Shown piece after piece: positions 58,551-64,000 of a stretch of DNA of 64,000 nt (position 1 is its first letter; each line of letters begins with the position of its first letter). The DNA comes from Pseudo-nitzschia pungens. Taxonomy: Eukaryota > Bacillariophyta > Bacillariophyceae > Bacillariales > Bacillariaceae. Under the pieces are notes generated by a model. That model was not told the DNA's origin. It ran no database searches and saw only the letters and a list, made by a program, of their open reading frames with translations. The stretch covers positions 7,866,501 through 7,930,500 of the forward strand of contig CM074760.1 in the NCBI GenBank assembly GCA_037355855.1, in the 5' to 3' direction. A program made the position numbers and the translations under genes.

Positions 58551-59939
58551 ATGGCGTCTAAAGGAACTAAACAGAAACCCTTCAACTTTACACGAGAGGA
58601 CTGGCCGGAAGATGCCACCACCGTGAAAATGAGTATCGACTCAGAAAAAGGAGGGGTAGCTTTCAGTGACTATCTGAAGGTACTCACCGGCACTGAAAGA
58701 CCGGAACTCTTTATCATCTGGAAAAGAGACTTTGACCAGAAAATCGCTGGCAATGACAAACTCCAAGGAGACCAGAAACTGGACGTCCTCCAGAGGGTCC
58801 TCTCCAACGAGGCACTCTCTATTGTCCAAATGACTCTAGGCCGGTCCTACTATGCCGAACCAGGTCACAAGACACACAACAACAAACTGGTCCAAAAACG
58901 GATCCAAAAGGTCGAAAACGACCTAACCACAGAAGCTCCCGATGGCACGACCAAGGAGCCAGTCGAAGGGAACTCCACCCAAAAGACCGACAAACCGACT
59001 GCCACGGCAAAATCGGACGAGGAAACGGAGCCCGAGGACCTCGGCACTCCAATCCCCAAAAAGAAGGTACCTGATGCCCTCACAAAGTACTACCGATCAG
59101 AGGAGTACAAAAAGGATGTCATTGAGGAATGCATGTACGCCCTCAAGCTGAAAGTCTTTGGCAATGACATGAACGGGAAACGCTCGTACATCCTCCTCCG
59201 CCGCTTTATGCGGGGGATGCGAGTCGACATGAAACACGGCATCCGAGCCTGGGCCAACCGAATGGCCGAACTACAAAGCTATCTACCAGAATGTCTCTGG
59301 GAAAGTGGCGCCGCCACAGGAATGGCACCCTCCAGCTTCACGCAAGACGAAATGAAGGAAATTCTGGACACCAGTATGACCCACACCCAGAGGGACAAAT
59401 TGGAACATATTGGATGGGACGTCTTCGCCCACTCCTTCAATACCACCATCGATAAACTCGAAAACTTGGAAACCACCATCCGCAACGAAGAAGAACTTCG
59501 CAAACGGATCACGGAATTGGAAAAACAAAATGGTGGAACCAAGAAGAACTCCAAGGCCACTTCTGGGGGAGGAAACAGCAAGTCTCCCAACAAAAAGAAG
59601 CGCCCAATGGAGAAGCAACTATGCAAAACTTGTGGCAAGACCCACGCCGGCAAATGCTGGAAACTAACCGGCGGACCACCCAAAAAGGGAAAATTTGACC
59701 GGGAAACCATCAATCTGCTCAAGGAGCATTTTGTGGCAAAAGAAGACTCGGACACCGAGCAACACTCCAAACCCCACTGGGGAAGGAACTTATCAAACCA
59801 CGAGTACTCCTATGTACTGGCCACGGCCCAAGCTGACCACGAGGTTTCCGACGATGAGATAGATATCTCTGAACGCGAACTCAAAGAGTACAGAAGAAAG
59901 TACCGAAAGACCTTTAAAAAGAAAGGATCCCACAACTGA
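58551..59939 (+). CDS. Gypsy gag polyprotein
   Basis: 462 residues beginning MASKGTKQKPF. The N-terminal and central parts are helical and charged, as in capsid proteins (for example ELFIIWKRDF, YILLRRFMRGMRV). A Lys-rich stretch precedes a compact zinc knuckle CKTCGKTHAGKC (about residues 359-370), spaced CX2CX3HX3C rather than the usual CX2CX4HX4C. The end is Lys/Arg-rich (YRRKYRKTFKKK). The frame closes with TGA at 59937-59939, immediately followed by the pol ATG in the same frame. Expected to form the particle and bind element RNA. Confidence 0.9.
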   Translation: MASKGTKQKPFNFTREDWPEDATTVKMSIDSEKGGVAFSDYLKVLTGTERPELFIIWKRDFDQKIAGNDKLQGDQKLDVLQRVLSNEALSIVQMTLGRSYYAEPGHKTHNNKLVQKRIQKVENDLTTEAPDGTTKEPVEGNSTQKTDKPTATAKSDEETEPEDLGTPIPKKKVPDALTKYYRSEEYKKDVIEECMYALKLKVFGNDMNGKRSYILLRRFMRGMRVDMKHGIRAWANRMAELQSYLPECLWESGAATGMAPSSFTQDEMKEILDTSMTHTQRDKLEHIGWDVFAHSFNTTIDKLENLETTIRNEEELRKRITELEKQNGGTKKNSKATSGGGNSKSPNKKKRPMEKQLCKTCGKTHAGKCWKLTGGPPKKGKFDRETINLLKEHFVAKEDSDTEQHSKPHWGRNLSNHEYSYVLATAQADHEVSDDEIDISERELKEYRRKYRKTFKKKGSHN

Positions 59940-62900
59940 ATGGCTGATACCATCCACACTGGACCACGCATAATCAATCGATTTGCGGACGTCTGTGTGG
60001 AGGTATTGGACCATAAAGGAAGGGGGAGGATGCTCCGGGGTCTACTGGACTCAGGTTGCTCCAAGTCCATAATCCTAAGACACTTTGTCGACCGCAGTCA
60101 ACTTACGAACCGGGACCAACGATCTGTCACCTATAATACCTATGGGGGCAAATTTCGAACAAAGTCCGCGGCTTCAGTGGGACTGAAGTTGATAGAGTTT
60201 TCAAACTCAAAGACCATCAAGTGGACCTTCCAAGTGGATGAGTATCATCACCACGGGGAGGTACCCTATGACGTGATCATAGGATCTGACCTAATGGCAC
60301 AATTGGGACTGGATATCAAATACAGCTCCCGAACAATCTCATGGCAAGGTGACTCCATCCCCATGAAGGGGATGGGGGAACTCTCTGACCCGGACAAATG
60401 TGAGGCAGTATTCTTTGCCAACACACAGAGTCCAATCCTCCAACAGGAGGAAGAAAGGCAAGCCAAGGAGATCCTGGACGCCGACTACTCCAAAGTAGAT
60501 ATAGACTCCATGGTCAACGACCTGGAGATCACAGACGCGTCTAAGGAGGCCCTGAAGAAAACATTGAAGAAGTTCCCCACACTCTTTGGAGGAGGTCTGG
60601 GACTGCTCAAGAATATTGAACCGGTATCTATTGAACTCCAACCAGGGGTTAAACCGGTCAGGCAGAGGTACTATTCAGTACCCCATGCCTTTGAACAAGC
60701 ACTCCGGAAGGAAATCAACAGGCTCTGTGACATTGGAGTCCTGGAGAAACTTCCACATGATGATGACTCACCATGGGCATCACCGACGTTCTGTCAACCC
60801 AAAAAGACAGGGGACATTCGCGTCCTAACCGACTTTCGGAAGATGAATGCAGCCATTCAACGAAAGCCGTTCCCCCTACCACGCATTGGGGAAACCATCC
60901 AAAGACTACAGAAATTTAAGTCTGCTACGGCACTGGACTTATCCCAAGGGTACTACACCATTCCCATCTGCAAGGAGAGCCAGAAGATTTGCTCCACCAT
61001 CCTGCCATGGGGGAAGTATGCCTACAAGCGATTGGCTATGGGGATTGCATGCGCACCGGATATCTTCCAGTCCGTCATGATGAACCTACTCGGCGACCTG
61101 GACTATGTCCTCGTCTACATCGACGACATCTTAATCATCCAACGAGAGGGGGAATCTGAGCAGGATCACCTCGACAAAATCGATACAGTCCTACAGAGAC
61201 TGGATGACGCTGGCTTTCGAGCCAACCTTAGAAAATCCTTCTTCATGCAAAAAGAAGTGGAGTATTTGGGTTTTCTACTAACAACAGAGGGCATTCAACC
61301 CCAGCCAAAGAAACTGGAGGCGATGAAGCGCCTGGAAGCCCCCAAGAACACCAAGCAACTCAAGATGTTCCTTGGGATGGTCAATTTTTACAGGGACATG
61401 TGGAAGCGCCGCTCCCACATCCTGGCCCCCCTCAACAAGCTTGCGGGCAAGAAGGGCAAAACAAATTGGTACTGGGGCCCCGCAGAGCAGAAAGCTTTCA
61501 TGGAGGCGAAAAGGATGCTCGCAGATGAAGCGAAACTCGCATTCCCGGATTTTACGAAACCATTCCATCTCTACTCAGATGCCAGCGACAGGCAGCTCGG
61601 CGCAACCGTATGCCAAGATGGCAAACCCCTCGGTTTCTACACAAGGAAACTGAACTCAGCGCAGCTCAACTACACTGTCGGGGAAAAAGAACTCCTTGGT
61701 ATAGTGGAAGGCTTAAAAGCGTTCGAAGGAATCCTACGAGGACAAGATGTGACCATCCACACAGACCACCTGAACCTGCTATACCAGCAGATGCCTACAC
61801 AGCGAATGGTACGATGGCGACTTCTCATGGAGGAGTTCCATCCGATAGTCAAACACGTGGCTGGCAAAGAAAATGATGCAGCAGACGCGTTGTCCCGACT
61901 GGACATCACAGATGATCCAGCAGATACTGTGGAATGGCTACCACCAAATAAACCCCTCACCTACGCGGATGAGGAAGAGCACCTCCGGCAACTCCTATTC
62001 CCACTGGGAGAAACACCGGAAGAATTCCAGGGCAATAGTGCATTCCCACTTGCTCCGGACATGATTCAGTTCTACCAACAGAAGGACACGGAAATCATGA
62101 ATGCTTTGGAAAAAGACAAAGGCCTAACCACCAAAAATGTGGAAGGTTTCAGTCTCATCCACAAAGAAGGCAAAATCCTGATTCCCGACAAGCTCAAACA
62201 AAGAGTGATGGAGTGGTACCACACCATGTTGGTACACCCGGGAGAAAAGAGAATGGAACAGAGCATACGCTCAGTCTTCACCTGGAAAGGCCTACGAAAG
62301 GACGTCCAGGACCTCTGTAAGCACTGTCACACGTGCCAGATGTTTAAAAAGAGTGGCCGGAAGAAGTATGGACTACTACCGGAAAAAGCAGCTGAGGTCG
62401 TCAAATGGCAAAGGGTCAATGTGGACCTCTGGGGACCTGCAACTGTTCACAACAAAAATGGTAAAGACTACCAAATCCATGTCCTCACCATGGTAGATCC
62501 AGTGACCGGATGGTTTGAACTGGCTCACCTGAAGGACTCCCCAAACGCAGCAGAAACTCAACGTTTGCTGGACAGTACATGGCTGGCAAGATATCCGCGC
62601 CCAAAGGAAATTGGCTTTGATGGCGGGAGTGAGTTCAAAGCAGAGTTCCAAGAGCTCTGCGACAACATGGGGATGAAAAGAAAACCCAGTGGCGCCTGGA
62701 ATCCGCAATCCAACTCAGTGTTGGAAAGGATCCACCAGGTATTAAAGGATTGTTTGTTATCCTTCAACCTGGAAAACAGGGACCTCCACGAGAAGGACCC
62801 TTTTGAGGAATTCACCACCAAGGCAGCATATGCCATCAGAAGTGCCATCCACACCACCCTGGGGTACTCCCCAGCGCAACTGGTGTTTGGTAGAGACATG

Positions 62901-63206
62901 TTCATGCCGGTGAACTTCCCAGTGGATTGGGAAGCAATCCAAGCACGGAAGCAGAAAAGCATCCACAAGAGCAACATCAGGGAGAACCAGAAGAGGATTC
63001 CCCATGTCTACAAAAAAGGAGACTATGTCACCCTGGAAAGGAAGGGCATCATTCCAAAACTATCCTTCCCACGGCAAGGACCTTACAAGGTGCTCAAGGC
63101 CCATGATAATGGAACTGTAACTATTGAAACTGCTCCCTTTGTAACCGACCGGGTTAACATTAGGAGAGTGCACCCCTATTATTGCAGGAATAGCATTGAA
63201 TCGTAA
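59940..63206 (+). CDS. Gypsy pol polyprotein (PR-RT-RH-IN)
   Basis: 1088 residues, intact. Aspartic protease motif LLDSGCSKSI near residues 35-44 (Asp37). Reverse transcriptase about 250-430 with PWASPTF, LTDFRKMN, LDLSQGYY and catalytic YIDD at 393-396. RNase H with SDASD (Asp547), ELLGIV, THTDHLN-type HTDH and ADALSRLD. Integrase with a His/Cys zinc module (His761, His766, Cys796, Cys799) and D829, D894, E929 catalytic residues, 34 residues separating the last two. The C-terminus GPYKVLKAHDNGTVTIE and RRVHPYY resembles the usual gypsy tail. The domain order RT-RH-IN places it in Ty3/gypsy. Expressed either by reinitiation at the ATG after the gag TGA or by read-through. Confidence 0.95.
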   Translation: MADTIHTGPRIINRFADVCVEVLDHKGRGRMLRGLLDSGCSKSIILRHFVDRSQLTNRDQRSVTYNTYGGKFRTKSAASVGLKLIEFSNSKTIKWTFQVDEYHHHGEVPYDVIIGSDLMAQLGLDIKYSSRTISWQGDSIPMKGMGELSDPDKCEAVFFANTQSPILQQEEERQAKEILDADYSKVDIDSMVNDLEITDASKEALKKTLKKFPTLFGGGLGLLKNIEPVSIELQPGVKPVRQRYYSVPHAFEQALRKEINRLCDIGVLEKLPHDDDSPWASPTFCQPKKTGDIRVLTDFRKMNAAIQRKPFPLPRIGETIQRLQKFKSATALDLSQGYYTIPICKESQKICSTILPWGKYAYKRLAMGIACAPDIFQSVMMNLLGDLDYVLVYIDDILIIQREGESEQDHLDKIDTVLQRLDDAGFRANLRKSFFMQKEVEYLGFLLTTEGIQPQPKKLEAMKRLEAPKNTKQLKMFLGMVNFYRDMWKRRSHILAPLNKLAGKKGKTNWYWGPAEQKAFMEAKRMLADEAKLAFPDFTKPFHLYSDASDRQLGATVCQDGKPLGFYTRKLNSAQLNYTVGEKELLGIVEGLKAFEGILRGQDVTIHTDHLNLLYQQMPTQRMVRWRLLMEEFHPIVKHVAGKENDAADALSRLDITDDPADTVEWLPPNKPLTYADEEEHLRQLLFPLGETPEEFQGNSAFPLAPDMIQFYQQKDTEIMNALEKDKGLTTKNVEGFSLIHKEGKILIPDKLKQRVMEWYHTMLVHPGEKRMEQSIRSVFTWKGLRKDVQDLCKHCHTCQMFKKSGRKKYGLLPEKAAEVVKWQRVNVDLWGPATVHNKNGKDYQIHVLTMVDPVTGWFELAHLKDSPNAAETQRLLDSTWLARYPRPKEIGFDGGSEFKAEFQELCDNMGMKRKPSGAWNPQSNSVLERIHQVLKDCLLSFNLENRDLHEKDPFEEFTTKAAYAIRSAIHTTLGYSPAQLVFGRDMFMPVNFPVDWEAIQARKQKSIHKSNIRENQKRIPHVYKKGDYVTLERKGIIPKLSFPRQGPYKVLKAHDNGTVTIETAPFVTDRVNIRRVHPYYCRNSIES

Positions 63207-63224
63207 CAGTACCATGGAGGAGCA

Positions 63225-63412
63225 TGCCGTGCACCGGAATACAGTCACGAACCCGTTCGTGATTGGATTAAGGATAAGGATTGGATTACGATTAGCGAGT
63301 CTCTGGAATTGCCAATTTCGAGACTGCTGAATCCAATAGCAGATAGACTAAATGATAGAACTCACAATTTGCATATCACTACTTTATTCATTAGTAGACC
63401 CGGGGTATGGCA
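63225..63412 (+). repeat. 3' LTR of gypsy element
   Basis: 188 bp, the same as the 5' LTR except GGAATTGCCAATT for GGAATCGCCGATT. The purine-rich ATGGAGGAG just upstream (about 63214-63222) is the likely polypurine tract. Confidence 0.93.
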
Positions 63413-63417
63413 AATAT

Positions 63418-64000
63418 AGCGAACATTCCTGCACTTGGGATCAATTTTCAACCAATTCAAATGATTCTTTTTGGGTTAAACTCTCTTCAACAAACTCCTC
63501 ATGCCTGTTCAGATGCAAATTAGGCTATTAGTATTGGTGTACCTTTCATTGGGACTCAAAGTCAGCTTTTACTGCCCTAGAAATGTGATTTTACCGGTTG
63601 AAAGGGTTCCACCTGGCATTTGAACCTCGGGGAAGTTTCTTTGGAAAGCTGAGACAGTAAGCTTTTTTGAGTGTCTTGTTTATATCAACCAGAAAGTGTT
63701 CTTGTTGTCTTTCTTTTTATTGTCCAAAGATAGCCTGCTATTTTTTCTCATCTGATGCTAAAAGAACAGCGTGATAGCGCTAGTAATTTAATTTTGTGTG
63801 TGTTTTATCACGGTGATTTTGATGCGCACCTATTTTAATTTTCTGGCAAAAAATTGGTACAAATTCTACATATTTCTCCTACGCTAAATGGTACAGTATG
63901 ATTAGGACCGCATACAGAAGAGTCACCGGTACACCAGTTTTCTGGACTAGAGGTACTACTAGTATCTTGTAGTACTATACAGTAGCAACTAGCAACCTTA
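63418..64000. other. Unassigned right flank
   Basis: AT-rich sequence after the retrotransposon target duplication. No gene, repeat or element end is supported; ACTAGT/TAGTAC motifs reappear near 63955-63980. Confidence 0.5.

Larger units (their letters stand above)
57620..63417 (+). mobile_element. Complete Ty3/gypsy LTR retrotransposon, young
   Basis: Two 188-bp LTRs (TG...CA) differ at two visible positions, and perfect 5-bp duplications AATAT flank the element (57620-57624, 63413-63417). Inside are a leader, intact gag and intact pol with protease, reverse transcriptase, RNase H and integrase in gypsy order. Nearly identical LTRs and open frames suggest a recent insertion that may still be competent. 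No envelope-like ORF. Confidence 0.95.

Overview
The window reads as nuclear DNA of a diatom, most likely a raphid pennate such as Pseudo-nitzschia, Nitzschia or Fragilariopsis. That placement is an inference from gene content: a diatom-type cyclin, a divergent heat-shock-factor-like protein, a Sec14-like protein with a DUF6824-like domain, a secreted FAS1 protein with KxxK motifs, a GPCR-like seven-helix receptor, and copia and gypsy retroelements. Introns are GT-AG. Genes are GC-richer than the AT-rich spacers and carry many simple-repeat tracts (poly-Asn, poly-Gln, poly-Ser).

Layout. 1.8-5.1 kb: secreted/type II sulfatase (minus), split by a 668-nt intron built of microsatellites. 6.05-13.0 kb: a large minus-strand membrane receptor-like gene whose C-terminal leucine-rich repeats are encoded by 23 tandem 72-nt phase-1 exons, one LRR each. 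14.65-15.6 kb: a ~42-bp minisatellite. 16.8-17.8 kb: secreted FAS1/KxxK protein (minus). 17.9-24.8 kb: a gene-poor domain rich in ACTAGT/TAGTAC tracts with a second minisatellite. 24.85-25.6 kb: unrecognised protein (minus). 27.4-28.9 kb: cyclin (plus). 29.8-30.7 kb: an internally deleted copia element. 31.9-33.5 kb: HSF-like factor (plus). 35.0-37.5 kb: a small MITE and two nested hAT-like elements with perfect 8-bp target duplications. 40.1-42.4 kb: GPCR-like receptor (minus). 42.4-53.2 kb: almost gene-free, with foldback elements and a dispersed GTAAGGTTAC-type motif. 53.2-55.9 kb: Sec14-like/DUF6824-like protein (plus). 57.6-63.4 kb: a complete, young gypsy LTR retrotransposon.

The genes are independent eukaryotic units on both strands; nothing suggests an operon or shared pathway. 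The most unusual system is the LRR gene. Its 23 symmetric exons can be joined, skipped or duplicated without changing the frame, and recent 367-bp duplications show the array is still growing. Next in interest are the nested hAT-like elements, the gypsy gag and pol separated by one in-frame TGA directly followed by ATG, and the FAS1/KxxK protein, a candidate cell-wall component. All splice sites and domains were assigned by eye; no database search was run.
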